In this document: positions 14,912-25,214 of the stretch, piece by piece | Layout: the number at the start of each line of letters is the position of its first letter | Position numbering within the stretch: the stretch's first letter is position 1 | Source of the DNA: a virus | DNA: 64,000 nucleotides | IMG/VR virus record: IMGVR_UViG_3300029286_000025 | Coordinates: 1 to 64,000 of that record | Strand: one strand, 5' to 3' | Position numbers and translations under genes: made by a program | The notes under the pieces: generated by a model | Databases searched by the model: none | What the model was told of the DNA's origin: nothing | What the model saw: the letters and a program-made list of their open reading frames with translations, nothing else

Positions 14912-17900
14912 ATGCCAATAGAAAATAAAAACTTAGGTAAATACAAAAGACCGGGTATATATATCAATGAAATTGATCAGTCAATTCTTGAACTTCCTAT
15001 TCAAGATGTTTTGATAAATTTGGTTCCGGGTTTTTCAAAAAAAGGACCTTTTAACAGACCAGTAAGAGTTGATAGTCCAGCAGAATTTGAAGCTATTTTT
15101 GGAACCATTGATAAAAATTTAGAAAATAAGGGATCATTTTTCCATAGAACAGTTGAAGATATGTTGAATACCGGTCCAATTTGGGCATTAAGTTTATTGA
15201 AAACTGATCCGAATAGGGATACGTTAGAATGGGAATCCATATCAACAGCTGCAAAATATGATAATGGACTAAAAAATACAGCCCCATATGAAAGATTTTT
15301 CAATAGACAAGATTTTTGGGAAAGGGATTCGGAATCTTTTGGTGATATTGTTACTGGTGAATATATTGATCACCCAACTATTCAACCGAACCCAAATAAT
15401 GATATATTTAGTATAACAAATATTGGAAATATACGTTCAACTATTTGGTTATTTAAATCAAGTATCACCGGATTTGATGTTACCGCAGAAAGTTGGTATG
15501 GTGGTTCTGAAAAAGTTCCATTATTTATGAATCCGAAAGATTTGATGTCAGATTATATTATTTCAGTTTTGGCAGTGGGTGGTGATTGGACACAAAATGA
15601 AACCTTGTCTGTCGATTCATATTGGGGGAAATATTTCAATAGTAATGGTCTTATCAAATCACAAGTTTCTAATTTCTGGAACGATTCATTAACTAATACA
15701 ATAGCATATTATGATGTTTCTTTAATTCCAAATTTTAGAGATTTAAATGATGTTGATATGTATATAAAGGATGTCATCAATAGTCAAACAGACAAAACTG
15801 GTTTGTTCTGTTATTTTAATGAAGAAGCTTTATTGAGTTCTGATTTTTATAAAGGAAATATTGATTTAATTGGACAAACATTGGTCGGTTCATCCAAAAA
15901 ATCAATTGATTTTCTTTCATATAATGGAAGTATAAGCGAAACACAAATATATTCTGAAAAGAATTTAGATGGATTAAATAGTCCAACTAATGTTTTTGGA
16001 AATTTAAATTCCACATTTCCAAGTGGTAGAACAGCAACATATACAAACTGGTATACAAATATTTCACCAAGTGGTAATACAATGGCTGGTAAAAATGATA
16101 CCTATGTTTATAATATATCATCAATTGATGATTCATATAATATTACACTCACTGACACACCTGCATTAATGTCAGTTGATGATATTATTTATTTTAATAA
16201 ATCATTTAGTGAAGTTGATACAACAACCCCATATTACATTTTATCCATAGATACGACAAAAATAAAAATTTCTGAAACAAAAGGTGGACCAATTGTCCCA
16301 CTTATAAGTGGAACTATCACAAATGTTTTCATTTATTGTTTAAAACAAAATTTTGTTGATTCGAGTAGTGAGATAGCTGATCAATGGTCATATATTATTG
16401 GTCAAACCAAATATAGTGGTGATACAAAATTAACATCACATAATTTATTTTTTGATCCGTTCGCTATTTATCAAAGTGGTGCAACATATTCAAGATATGA
16501 TGTTCTTTATTTGGATAGTGATTATTCAACTGTTCATACTTTAAAAGGTAATCAGTCTATTGGAATTGATCCAACATTACCAAATTATTTGTTGAGTAAC
16601 GAAACTACTATTTTATTGGGATATGTCAAATTACAATATAATAGTGGATTGACTTCAGATCTTATAAATTTCGGATATACATATACTGGAATTTCTGTTA
16701 CTGCCGGAAATAGTTACAAACAATTATCTGGTGGAACTGATATAACAGCATTAAGTGGTACAACTACAAATGGTATTAAATATTTAGATTTAATATTTGT
16801 TGATACAAAGGGTTCGACTGTTTATACCAATTATAATAAAATGAGAAAAATAAAAATCTTTAATGAAATTTATACTAATTTATTAAACAATAAAGGTGTT
16901 ATTATAAGTGGTGGTTGGTCTTCGGGTGGTGGTTACGGTGATAAATTTCCAATAACATCACCAACTATTTATGCACAAACAACAACTACTGATGCTTATA
17001 TAAGAATCTATTTCAATACAACAGATACAGTTTATCCGTTTGATTATTTTAAAACAGCAGATGGAAGTTTCTTAATTTATTATATTGATAATGAATTTGT
17101 AATGCCACTTATTAATCCTGTTAATACATTAATTACAACAAATCTACCATTGAGTGGTGTACCATCAAAGACTGGTATTGTTGCAAAATGGAGTAATTTA
17201 TATCAAGATTATTATAATGGTGTAATTAACAATGGTGATTATTTTTATATCGATAATGTAAGTGGTGATACAATGCAAAAAGTGTTTTTAAAGATGTATT
17301 TGATAGACGATGTTGATGGTGTTGAAAATTTGACTATTAAATTTGTTGATGAAAACGGAGAAACTGTTGAGATTAGTCAATGGGAGAATAGTTATTTATC
17401 TAAACTTATTATTTATTCTGATAAGGCAAATTTAAAAGAAACTATTGAAATTGAAAATCCAGATGATATCACAGATACAACAAATACTCGTTGGATTTAT
17501 GTTGATAAAACTAGATATTCACATATCAAAAGAGGATTATATTTAGAAGCATATTATGATACTACATATTATGATGATCCTACTGGAGAAGGTTATTTGG
17601 CAGGAATGGTTCCAAGAAAACTTGTTAGAATTATAGATATAAAGAATGATACGGTTGATACAACTAGAAAAATTTTATATGCCGATGGTTCTATTAAAAT
17701 TTCTAATAATGGTACTACCTTAGATCCTGATTATTATACTACTGTTTATACTTCAATAGATAATTATTTTACTGAATATAAAGGTTTGACAATGAAACCA
17801 TTTACAGTTCACGTAGATTCTATTCCAAATGGAACAGATGATCGTCAAATGGAAATTTTATCAGTAGTAGATAAAACAACAAATTTAGCTAAGGGTTTGG

Positions 17901-18820
17901 CCAATAAAAATAGAATCAGTTGGAGATACTTAGTTGATGGTTTTGGTTTAGGTTTAACACATAACTCAAAACAAGAATTTGTTGATCTTTGTGGTTTGAA
18001 ACTTAATTGTCTTGGTTTCTTAAATATGCCGAGTGTTCGTCAATTAAAAACATCATTAAATCCTTCGTTTATTAATGATGATAGAACCTTAAACACAGAA
18101 TATTTGAAAGAAGGGGGAAATCAAGATACAAATCCTAGTTTCTTATATAGTTTTGGTGAAGGTGATGGTAGATCAACTGTTGGATATTTCTTCCCATATG
18201 TTAAGGATGTTAATGATGTCACAAAATTCATTCCACCATCAGCCAAAGTTGCGAAAGCTTATATGAGTAAGTTTCTCACAACAACAGCTGGTATATATCC
18301 TTGGACTATTGTAGCCGGATCTATTTTGGGTAAATTACCAGATGTTGGTTCAACTGAAATGAGATTCACTGACGATAATTTGTTGGATTTAATGGAAATG
18401 GGTTCAAATCCGATTGATTTTACTCAACAAAGAGGATACTATATTAATTCGGAAAATACCGCACAAGTGTTCCCATATAGTTCATTAAGTGTAATTCATA
18501 GTCGTGAAGTTCTTATTGAACTTGAAAATAGATTATATGACATGTTGTTAAATTATCAATGGAGGTTTAATACCTCAGAAATAAGAAATGAAATCAAAAG
18601 TAGAGCAGATCAAATTTGTAAAGAATTATTAGACGCTAGTGCTTTATACGATTTCAAAAATATTATGGATAAATCAAACAATACCAACTACATAATCGAT
18701 TTACAGATGGGTGTACTTGATACATATTGTGAGGTGATCAAAGGAATGGGTGTTATTGTGAACAATATTACAATATTGAAAAAAGGTACAATTTCATCGT
18801 CCGGTTTCTTACCAAAATAA
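14912..18820 (+). CDS. Tail sheath protein (gp18-like)
   Basis: 1302 residues, about twice T4 gp18. The N-terminus has the sheath hallmark KYKRPGIYINEIDQS and LVPGFSKKGPFNRPV; the C-terminal ~300 residues contain RGYYINSENTAQVF ... FNTSEIRNEIKSRA ... MGVIVNNITILKKG, the conserved inner sheath domain that wraps the tube. The central ~700 residues are an enlarged, beta-rich outer insertion. Contraction of the polymerised sheath drives the tube through the envelope. It is followed by a strong terminator, then a homing endonuclease separating it from the tube gene. Confidence 0.93.
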   Translation: MPIENKNLGKYKRPGIYINEIDQSILELPIQDVLINLVPGFSKKGPFNRPVRVDSPAEFEAIFGTIDKNLENKGSFFHRTVEDMLNTGPIWALSLLKTDPNRDTLEWESISTAAKYDNGLKNTAPYERFFNRQDFWERDSESFGDIVTGEYIDHPTIQPNPNNDIFSITNIGNIRSTIWLFKSSITGFDVTAESWYGGSEKVPLFMNPKDLMSDYIISVLAVGGDWTQNETLSVDSYWGKYFNSNGLIKSQVSNFWNDSLTNTIAYYDVSLIPNFRDLNDVDMYIKDVINSQTDKTGLFCYFNEEALLSSDFYKGNIDLIGQTLVGSSKKSIDFLSYNGSISETQIYSEKNLDGLNSPTNVFGNLNSTFPSGRTATYTNWYTNISPSGNTMAGKNDTYVYNISSIDDSYNITLTDTPALMSVDDIIYFNKSFSEVDTTTPYYILSIDTTKIKISETKGGPIVPLISGTITNVFIYCLKQNFVDSSSEIADQWSYIIGQTKYSGDTKLTSHNLFFDPFAIYQSGATYSRYDVLYLDSDYSTVHTLKGNQSIGIDPTLPNYLLSNETTILLGYVKLQYNSGLTSDLINFGYTYTGISVTAGNSYKQLSGGTDITALSGTTTNGIKYLDLIFVDTKGSTVYTNYNKMRKIKIFNEIYTNLLNNKGVIISGGWSSGGGYGDKFPITSPTIYAQTTTTDAYIRIYFNTTDTVYPFDYFKTADGSFLIYYIDNEFVMPLINPVNTLITTNLPLSGVPSKTGIVAKWSNLYQDYYNGVINNGDYFYIDNVSGDTMQKVFLKMYLIDDVDGVENLTIKFVDENGETVEISQWENSYLSKLIIYSDKANLKETIEIENPDDITDTTNTRWIYVDKTRYSHIKRGLYLEAYYDTTYYDDPTGEGYLAGMVPRKLVRIIDIKNDTVDTTRKILYADGSIKISNNGTTLDPDYYTTVYTSIDNYFTEYKGLTMKPFTVHVDSIPNGTDDRQMEILSVVDKTTNLAKGLANKNRISWRYLVDGFGLGLTHNSKQEFVDLCGLKLNCLGFLNMPSVRQLKTSLNPSFINDDRTLNTEYLKEGGNQDTNPSFLYSFGEGDGRSTVGYFFPYVKDVNDVTKFIPPSAKVAKAYMSKFLTTTAGIYPWTIVAGSILGKLPDVGSTEMRFTDDNLLDLMEMGSNPIDFTQQRGYYINSENTAQVFPYSSLSVIHSREVLIELENRLYDMLLNYQWRFNTSEIRNEIKSRADQICKELLDASALYDFKNIMDKSNNTNYIIDLQMGVLDTYCEVIKGMGVIVNNITILKKGTISSSGFLPK

Positions 18821-18838
18821 AAATGTTTGATAACTACA

Positions 18839-18870
18839 TAAAAAAGGGGATTTATTTCCCCTTTTTTTTT
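18839..18870 (+). terminator. Intrinsic terminator after tail sheath
   Basis: AAAAAAGGGG / CCCCTTTTTT hairpin with TTTATTT-type loop and a run of ten T. Confidence 0.9.
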
Positions 18871-18914
18871 TATTTATTAAACTTTATATTTTTTATTTAA
18901 TATATTGATTATAT

Positions 18915-20468
18915 ATGAATTACATAGAAATAATAAGAAAAGAAAACGGACCATCTGGTAGAATGTATGTGGAAAAATACATAAAAAGAATTTATCCAGA
19001 ATTACATTTAGAAATTATTAGTTATTGTAATGAAAAATTAAACGATATTTCATTTAAAGAAAAAGTTTATCATTATGTACATGATATTAAAGAAAAAATA
19101 TTATGTTGTAATTCAAATTGTAATAACGAAGTAAAATTTAGAAATTCAACTTTGGGATATTATAATTATTGTTCAAATAAATGTATAAGTAGTGATCAGA
19201 AAATAAAAGATATTAAAGAAAAGAAATCTTATGAAAAATTTGGAACTAAAGCACCATCAATGAATATTGATGTTAAAAGAAAAATGATAAAAACGAATCA
19301 AGAAACATATGGTTACAATTCACCTTTACAAAATGAAAATATAAAAAGAAAATCCAAAAAAACATTATTTGAAAATTATAATGTTGATAATCCAAATCAA
19401 TCTCGAATATTGGTAGAAAGAAGAATTAAAAGTTATAGTAAAAATATCAAGAAAAAATATTTAAATCTATATAAATCGATAGGTGTATATGATATTGATT
19501 ATAAAAATAGAAAAATGTTTTTAAAATGTGAAAAGGGTCATTTTTTTGAATTGGAATTGGATTTGTTTCATAATAGAAGAAGAACAAATACATTATTATG
19601 TACTGTATGCAATCCAATAAATAAACATATATCTGGATGTGAATTGCAGTTACAAGATTTTATAGATAAAAATTTTAATTTCTTTAAAATTTTAAATGAT
19701 AGAAAAATTTTAAAGCCATATGAAATTGATATTTATTTACCGGATTTGAAACTAGGGTTTGAATTTAACGGCCTTTTTTATCACTGTGAAAAACGAATTG
19801 AAAATAATTATCATTTAAAAAAAACTGAATTATCCGAAAAATTAGGAATAAAATTAATTCAAATTTATGAAGATGAGTGGATATATAAACAGGAAATAGT
19901 TAAATCTTATATTTTAAATTTATTGAATAAATCACCAAATAAAATATTTACAAGAAAATGCATTGTAAAAGAAATATCAGATAATAAATTAGTTGGTGAT
20001 TTTCTTGAAAATAATCATTTACAAGGTTTTGTTGGTTCAAGAATTAAACTTGGTTTATTTTATAATAATGAATTGGTTTCTTTGATGATTTTTAAAAAAT
20101 GTAAAAACAATACTTATGAAATGCTAAGATTTTGTAATAAATTAAATACAAATATTATTGGGTCTGAAAATAAATTATTTAAATATTTCATTAAAAAATA
20201 CAATCCGATTGAAGTGATTAGTTATGCTGATCGTTCATTGAGTCGAGGCGAATTATATTATAAATTAGGATTTAAATTGATTTATAAAATAAAGCCAAAT
20301 TATTATTATGTTATAAATAGAACAAGAAAATGTAGATCTCTTTATAAGAAAAATATTTTGATAAATCAAGGCTTTGATCAAAATAAAACGGAAAAAGAAA
20401 TCATGTTGGACAGAAAAATATATCGTATTTATGATAGTGGAAGTTTGAAATTTATATGGAAAAAATAA
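18915..20468 (+). CDS. Vsr-like homing endonuclease (large, hef-like)
   Basis: 517 residues. Zinc finger CCNSNC ... YYNYCSNKC, then three to four YG/YNVDNP modules (KFGTKAPS, TYGYNSPLQN, NYNVDNPNQS), a second zinc site (CEKGH ... CTVCNP), and a nuclease core EIDIYLPDLKLGFEFNGLFY. The last ~150 residues (NHLQGFVGSRIKLGLF ... ADRSLSRGELYYKLGF) form a GNAT-like C-terminal domain common in large phage endonucleases. It sits between sheath and the next late genes and is probably free-standing. Confidence 0.85.
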   Translation: MNYIEIIRKENGPSGRMYVEKYIKRIYPELHLEIISYCNEKLNDISFKEKVYHYVHDIKEKILCCNSNCNNEVKFRNSTLGYYNYCSNKCISSDQKIKDIKEKKSYEKFGTKAPSMNIDVKRKMIKTNQETYGYNSPLQNENIKRKSKKTLFENYNVDNPNQSRILVERRIKSYSKNIKKKYLNLYKSIGVYDIDYKNRKMFLKCEKGHFFELELDLFHNRRRTNTLLCTVCNPINKHISGCELQLQDFIDKNFNFFKILNDRKILKPYEIDIYLPDLKLGFEFNGLFYHCEKRIENNYHLKKTELSEKLGIKLIQIYEDEWIYKQEIVKSYILNLLNKSPNKIFTRKCIVKEISDNKLVGDFLENNHLQGFVGSRIKLGLFYNNELVSLMIFKKCKNNTYEMLRFCNKLNTNIIGSENKLFKYFIKKYNPIEVISYADRSLSRGELYYKLGFKLIYKIKPNYYYVINRTRKCRSLYKKNILINQGFDQNKTEKEIMLDRKIYRIYDSGSLKFIWKK

Positions 20469-20524
20469 TAAGGAAGAAGAAAAAAGTAAATCGAAACATT
20501 TAAAGGAATGGAAAGAATTTAAAA
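20469..20524 (+). pseudogene. Trace of a lost N-terminal tag
   Basis: One frame reads KSKHLKEWKEFKNDI then stop, close to the tag start of the gene at 23235 (MKHLNEFK) but with TCG where ATG would be. It suggests a tagged gene lost its start here, possibly when the endonuclease arrived. Confidence 0.3.
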
Positions 20525-21169
20525 ATGATATTTAATGATAATTGGACAAAATTGGATAACGATTTTTATCGTCAATTAATTAGAGAAGGAAAATCTATTG
20601 ATGATATAATTAGAATAATTGGTATGGACAAATTGAAATATCATCCGAAAGGTAGATATTTATCCAGTTTTAGTGATTTTTTAATAAAAGAAATAAAATG
20701 TACACCGGAAGAAACTAGATTTAAAATGGAAATAAAAGATTCTGAACATTTTAAAAATGAATCTGATTTTCAATCAACATTTAAAACTAAATCTGAAACA
20801 ACATATATTATTGATTTTGTTTATATGAAAGATACGATTGGACCATTTCCAAATAAAGATCTTTTTAATTTATCTTTTACTACATTATATCAACACGATT
20901 TAAATGATGAAATAATATATGAAAATCCAACAAATAAGAATGAACATATAGAATTAATGAAACGATTAATTTATATTATTGAAAAATTTGACGTTTATAT
21001 AAGACAATTAAAAAAAGAAGTTATATATTTTATAGGACAAACCAATGATACTAAAAAAATAAATTTTTACAGAAGTGTAATTAAAGATAGTTTTGATAAT
21101 GTTGAAGAAATTGAAGGTGAAAGTTCATTTAATAAATTAAAATATGGATTTTATTATAAAATATTATAA
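20525..21169 (+). CDS. Hypothetical protein in late block
   Basis: 214 residues starting MIFNDNWTKLDNDFYRQLI. Mixed alpha/beta, charged, no signal peptide or membrane helix. A short helical N-terminus (YRQLIREGKSIDDIIRIIGM) leads to a beta-rich domain. No motif recognised. It is the first intact gene after the endonuclease and converges on the ADP-ribosyltransferase-like gene at 21176. Confidence 0.6.
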   Translation: MIFNDNWTKLDNDFYRQLIREGKSIDDIIRIIGMDKLKYHPKGRYLSSFSDFLIKEIKCTPEETRFKMEIKDSEHFKNESDFQSTFKTKSETTYIIDFVYMKDTIGPFPNKDLFNLSFTTLYQHDLNDEIIYENPTNKNEHIELMKRLIYIIEKFDVYIRQLKKEVIYFIGQTNDTKKINFYRSVIKDSFDNVEEIEGESSFNKLKYGFYYKIL

Positions 21170-21175
21170 TGTAAT

Positions 21176-22204
21176 TTAAACCAGCCAATGTTTTCTATAA
21201 TCTTCTTTTGGTAGGATGGATATAAATTTAGGTGGTATATTTTCAAAAGTATAATAACCAAATCTTCTAGAATCGATGTCAGAATAAAGTTTAATATCCA
21301 AATTATTTGCTAATATTTTTAGTATTTCACATTCTTGATTGGTGGTTCTTTCCAATTCTTTTTTCATCCCCCAAGCCAATTCTAATTCGTCAGTTAAATT
21401 AATTTTCGGTTTGGGTGTCAATCCTATTTTTAATATTTTATCTACATTTTTTACTGGTGTAATATAATATAAAATACTTGGTTTTATATCAATGTTTCTG
21501 ATAGAGTCAAATATTGGTTTTAAAACAATATCATCAAATGACATTTCAAAAAATTCTTTTTTATTAAATTTATATGGTGAATAATCAATATTTCCATGTG
21601 ATATATACCAACCCAATTGATTGCATATTATAAAAATATCCTTAATATTATCACTAACGTGTTCTTTTCTACCAGCACTTATTTCTATTTCACCATTTGG
21701 AAGAATACTTATATAATAATCAGGAAATTTTCTTTTTAAAATTTTAACGGTTTTTTTTGTTGAGAAAGTAGATATTAAACCTTCTTCTATAAAAATATCT
21801 TTATATTCTTTGTAAGCTATTTTTTCAGCCAATTCCATAGTTAATTTTTTCCATATATTTCCTATTTTAATTTGGAAATCACCGATAATTGGTTTTTTAC
21901 TATACCAATCGGAATCAGATTCATCATCAAATATTAATTTATTTGAATCTATTTGAATTCTTAAAATTACGGAAAAAGATGGATAATTAATCATTTTACT
22001 ATACATTATAGCATTAGATAATGCATCTGTTACAAAAATTTTCCCTTTACTCCATTTACCTAATTCATCACTCCAGTTTGTTTTTCTATCTATATTTGGT
22101 GTTAAACCGAATTTTACAATTTCTGGTAAATATTCGGGTTTAGTTGCGTGATAAAATATTCTTTTGTTTTCACTTTGTTCAAATATTTGAAATTTCGTTA
22201 TCAT
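21176..22204 (-). CDS. Tagged ADP-ribosyltransferase-like protein (two modules)
   Basis: 342 residues. N-terminus MITKFQIFEQSE resembles the tag on neighbouring genes. It is followed by RIFYHATKPEYLPEIVKFGL and later FVTDALSNAIMYSKM and SVILRIQID, the order of elements expected for an ADP-ribosyltransferase/KptA-like fold (Y-H-T, I--GL-P, then a beta strand). A second module begins ~residue 255 (LYYITPVKNVDKILKIGLTP) and ends GYYTFENIPPKFISIL. T4 packages an ADP-ribosyltransferase (Alt) in its head, so a similar injected effector is conceivable. Catalytic residues are not certain. Confidence 0.55.
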   Translation of the reverse strand: MITKFQIFEQSENKRIFYHATKPEYLPEIVKFGLTPNIDRKTNWSDELGKWSKGKIFVTDALSNAIMYSKMINYPSFSVILRIQIDSNKLIFDDESDSDWYSKKPIIGDFQIKIGNIWKKLTMELAEKIAYKEYKDIFIEEGLISTFSTKKTVKILKRKFPDYYISILPNGEIEISAGRKEHVSDNIKDIFIICNQLGWYISHGNIDYSPYKFNKKEFFEMSFDDIVLKPIFDSIRNIDIKPSILYYITPVKNVDKILKIGLTPKPKINLTDELELAWGMKKELERTTNQECEILKILANNLDIKLYSDIDSRRFGYYTFENIPPKFISILPKEDYRKHWLV

Positions 22205-22244
22205 TTATTTATATATAATTTTATTGAAATGAAAAATATTAAAT

Positions 22245-22886
22245 ATGAAAACATTTGAACAATTTATAAATGATGATAAATTTTCGATAATTAGTTTTAC
22301 CAATGATAAAAAATTTATCAATAAAGATATATTTGAATTGGATGTTTGTAAAGATTATTTTTATAAAAATGAAAGTGTTTTTAATATAATAAAGGATAAT
22401 ACAAACAAAAAAACATACTTTGTTATTGTTGTTTTAAAAAATACAAAACAAGTTGTTGGTTATTTCTGGAAATCTGAATATAAAGAACAATCGGAATATT
22501 TCAATAAATTTATGGGTAGATATGAAACTGATGAAAATTATAGAAAACAGGGTATTAGTAAATTATTCACAAAACAAATGTTATTTTTCTTGAAAAAAAT
22601 GTATGGTACAGTATTTTTTACTAATTTGAAATCATTAAAGACACAAATAAGTAGTGGTGCTAAAATAATTGATTCAGATAATCATTATCAACCAGATTTT
22701 TATTTTATTGTTGGTGATAAAAAAATTAAATTTGATAATTATAAAGAAGTGACAAATATGTTAAAAAACAACGAATTAAAAAATATCATTTTGGAATGTA
22801 ATGGTAAAAAATATCAAAATATTCATGATAATTGGAATGAAATAAAAATTCCAATTGATGGAAAATATGTATTATTGATACAATAA
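22245..22886 (+). CDS. Tagged GNAT-type acetyltransferase-like protein
   Basis: 213 residues. MKTFEQFIND tag, then a GNAT-like core: strand VVGYFWKSEY and the acyl-CoA-binding element YETDENYRKQGISKLFTKQM (R-x-x-G-x-[GS] type). The last ~60 residues are beta-rich. It may acetylate a host or phage protein soon after infection if the tag really directs packaging. It is divergent from the gene at 22204 and is followed 4 bp later by another gene with an almost identical first 29 bases. Confidence 0.65.
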   Translation: MKTFEQFINDDKFSIISFTNDKKFINKDIFELDVCKDYFYKNESVFNIIKDNTNKKTYFVIVVLKNTKQVVGYFWKSEYKEQSEYFNKFMGRYETDENYRKQGISKLFTKQMLFFLKKMYGTVFFTNLKSLKTQISSGAKIIDSDNHYQPDFYFIVGDKKIKFDNYKEVTNMLKNNELKNIILECNGKKYQNIHDNWNEIKIPIDGKYVLLIQ

Positions 22887-22890
22887 AATT

Positions 22891-23181
22891 ATGAAAACAT
22901 TTGAACAATTTATAAATGAATCTTTGAAAGGGGGAGATTTACCAGTTATACAAAAATGGTTAAAAGATAATGGGTTTGAATTGGCCAATTATGATTTGGA
23001 TAATCCAACAAATATTGCCGGGAATCCACTTGTTAGGGATGGTTTAGATGGTATAAGGGCATCATATCACAAAAGAAGAGATGAATTAAATATATGGTTT
23101 ACCAATTTATATCAAGATTCAAATAATGAAACAAGACAAAAGGTTGAAAATTTTTTATTGGGTTTAAAAAATAATATATAA
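22891..23181 (+). CDS. Small tagged protein
   Basis: 96 residues: MKTFEQFINESLKGGDLP, then IQKWLKDNGFELANYDLD and a helical C-terminus. The first 29 bases are identical to those of the gene at 22245, after which the two diverge completely, as expected for a shared address tag. The INE-S point resembles a prohead-protease-type cleavage site. Mature function unknown. Confidence 0.65.
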   Translation: MKTFEQFINESLKGGDLPVIQKWLKDNGFELANYDLDNPTNIAGNPLVRDGLDGIRASYHKRRDELNIWFTNLYQDSNNETRQKVENFLLGLKNNI

Positions 23182-23234
23182 TGAAATAAAAAGATTTATT
23201 CTCACAATTGGAATGAAATAAAAATAAATAAATT

Positions 23235-23450
23235 ATGAAACATTTAAACGAATTTAAATTAAACGAAATGAACGATGATAAATTTTATAATGTTTGGAAA
23301 ACATTATCCGCAATTTGTAACGGAAAAAATTCAAAAGGTCAATCATATTTATCTGATTCTTGGAATGAAAGTGGTGAAAAAGATCCAGAACTTATGAAAA
23401 AATTAAGAAATTTAAAATTTTATTTGAATCAACTTGAAGATTTAGGATGA
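23235..23450 (+). CDS. Small tagged protein
   Basis: 71 residues: MKHLNEFKLNEMNDDKFY, then a helical, charged body (ELMKKLRNLKFYLNQLED). Tag-like start, no other recognisable feature. It precedes the duplicated promoter-like repeats at 23462. Confidence 0.6.
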   Translation: MKHLNEFKLNEMNDDKFYNVWKTLSAICNGKNSKGQSYLSDSWNESGEKDPELMKKLRNLKFYLNQLEDLG

Positions 23451-23461
23451 AACGAACCAAT

Positions 23462-23560
23462 ATTAATATATAATATTAGAAACTGAAAAAACCAGTTTTA
23501 AAGATTAATATATAATATTAGAAACTGAAAAAAACCAGTTTTAAAAATTAATATATAATT
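23462..23560 (+). repeat. Tandem promoter-like/hairpin repeats before tail tube
   Basis: A 42-43-bp unit occurs twice (23462-23503, 23504-23546) plus a partial third (23547-23560). Each begins ATTAATATATAAT and contains the hairpin AAACTG...CAGTTT. The last motif lies ~20 bp before the tail tube start. This may be a duplicated promoter or a terminator-promoter pair. Confidence 0.75.
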
Positions 23561-23579
23561 AAAAAATAAGATAAATAAT

Positions 23580-24155
23580 ATGCCATTAGCACATTTTACA
23601 AACATCGAAACTGCAATGAATTTACATGAACCGATTTACAAAAATTTGTTTGAAGTTCGTATTAAATTGCCGACAGCTCTTACTGCAAATAACCCACCTG
23701 ATATAGCTACAAAATTATTAATGGAAAATGCTATTAAAGTGAGTTTACCAATTTATCCGGATTTGGCTGTTCAAACCCAGAGATTTAAATATTCAACACG
23801 TTTATATCCAACAACACCAGAAGAAACATCTCTTAAAGCACAAGAAATCCAATTCAACTTAAATCAAGATAAAACATCAAATTCTGTTTTTGTTTTTAGA
23901 ATGTTGAAGGATTGGTACGATTTAGTATGGAATAATGAAACTGGACAATTATCTTATAAGAGAAATCTTATGTCACCAATGGTGACAATTGATGTCCATG
24001 ATAGAGAAGGTCGTGTTATTAGACGTGTTAATTGGATAAATGTTTGGATTGTTAATTTTACAGGTTTTGAAGATTTTGATTGGTCAACTGGTGATATTCA
24101 AAATCCGTTGACAGCAAAGTTCGCTGTTGATTATTGGAACGACTTATACTATTGA
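23580..24155 (+). CDS. Tail tube protein (gp19-like)
   Basis: 191 residues: MPLAHFTNIETAMN, EPIYKNLFEVRI, a central beta-strand region, and WINVWIVNFTGFEDFDWSTG ... TAKFAVDYWNDLYY. The size and the closing pattern (beta strands, then F-F--W-Y/W-N---Y) match T4 gp19-type tube proteins, which stack as hexamers inside the sheath. A terminator follows. The start MPLAHF is shared with the protein at 25215. Confidence 0.9.
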   Translation: MPLAHFTNIETAMNLHEPIYKNLFEVRIKLPTALTANNPPDIATKLLMENAIKVSLPIYPDLAVQTQRFKYSTRLYPTTPEETSLKAQEIQFNLNQDKTSNSVFVFRMLKDWYDLVWNNETGQLSYKRNLMSPMVTIDVHDREGRVIRRVNWINVWIVNFTGFEDFDWSTGDIQNPLTAKFAVDYWNDLYY

Positions 24156-24180
24156 TAAGTTGATTATAAAAAAAATGATT

Positions 24181-24214
24181 AAAAAATTCACAAAAATTTT
24201 GTGAATTTTTTTTT
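24181..24214 (+). terminator. Intrinsic terminator after tail tube
   Basis: AAAATTCACAAAA / TTTTGTGAATTTT hairpin followed by a T-run. Confidence 0.9.
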
Positions 24215-24255
24215 TATTTATTTCGTGGTTGATTATTTAAAAATAAATTAAAATT

Positions 24256-25176
24256 ATGAATACGAAATTATGTAGAATATGTGGAAAAATTAAAAACAAC
24301 AATGAATTTAGAATAGACAATTTAATGAAAGATGGTTATCGAAATGAATGTAAAAAATGTTCAAATGAAATATATTATAATGGTGAGAGAAGAAGAGAAT
24401 TGAATCTCGAAAAAGATATAAAAAATGAAGGAAGTAAAAAATGTAGAATTTGTGATGAATCAAAAGATATAAATGAATTTCATTTAAAAAGAGGAACAAA
24501 GGACGGACATCGTAGTGAGTGTAAAGATTGTGTTAAAAATTTTTTTAAAAAATATAAAGAAGTTCCAGATTTTAAAGAAAAACAAAAAGAATATGATAAA
24601 GAAAGATATCAAAAATTGAAAGACGAAACTATTGATAGAATGAAACAATATAGAATTGATAATAAAGAAGAAGTTAATAAAAAGGCGAGAGAAAAAAGAA
24701 AATTACCACGTGTTAAACAAAGATATACTGAATATAATAAAAAATATATGTTTGAACACAAAGAAGAATTAAAAGAATATAGAAATAAAAATAAAAAAAT
24801 GTTGGCTGAAATACAAAGTAGATATAGAGAAAATAATCCACATGTTATAGCTTGGAGATCTATTCTTCATTCTACATTAGATAGACTAGAAACTAAAAAA
24901 GAAGGACATACTATTGATTTATTGGGTTATTCAGCATTAGAATTGAAAGAGCATTTAGAAAACAAATTTACAAATGGTATGTGTTGGGATAATTATGGTG
25001 AGTGGCATATAGATCATCATATTCCGGTTGTATCTTTTTCAAAAGATACTGATGTTAAAATAGTTTGTGCTTTATCCAATTTAAAACCGATGTGGTCAAC
25101 TACAAGAATTATTGATGGAATTCTTTATGAGGGTAATTTGAATAAAGGAGATAAGATTCCTGATATAATTTTTTAG
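24256..25176 (+). CDS. HNH homing endonuclease
   Basis: 306 residues. Two N-terminal zinc-ribbon repeats (CRICGKIKN-NEFR ... CKKC and CRICDESKDINEFH ... CKDC), a long Lys/Glu-rich helix, and a C-terminal His-Me-finger core WHIDHHIPVVSF ... LSNLKPMW. It uses TAG as stop. It is inserted between the tail tube and its paralogue. This is a third nuclease family in the window, besides GIY-YIG and Vsr-like. Confidence 0.88.
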   Translation: MNTKLCRICGKIKNNNEFRIDNLMKDGYRNECKKCSNEIYYNGERRRELNLEKDIKNEGSKKCRICDESKDINEFHLKRGTKDGHRSECKDCVKNFFKKYKEVPDFKEKQKEYDKERYQKLKDETIDRMKQYRIDNKEEVNKKAREKRKLPRVKQRYTEYNKKYMFEHKEELKEYRNKNKKMLAEIQSRYRENNPHVIAWRSILHSTLDRLETKKEGHTIDLLGYSALELKEHLENKFTNGMCWDNYGEWHIDHHIPVVSFSKDTDVKIVCALSNLKPMWSTTRIIDGILYEGNLNKGDKIPDIIF

Positions 25177-25214
25177 AGACCCGGCTATCTGTAATATATA
25201 AAAATAAAAACAAT

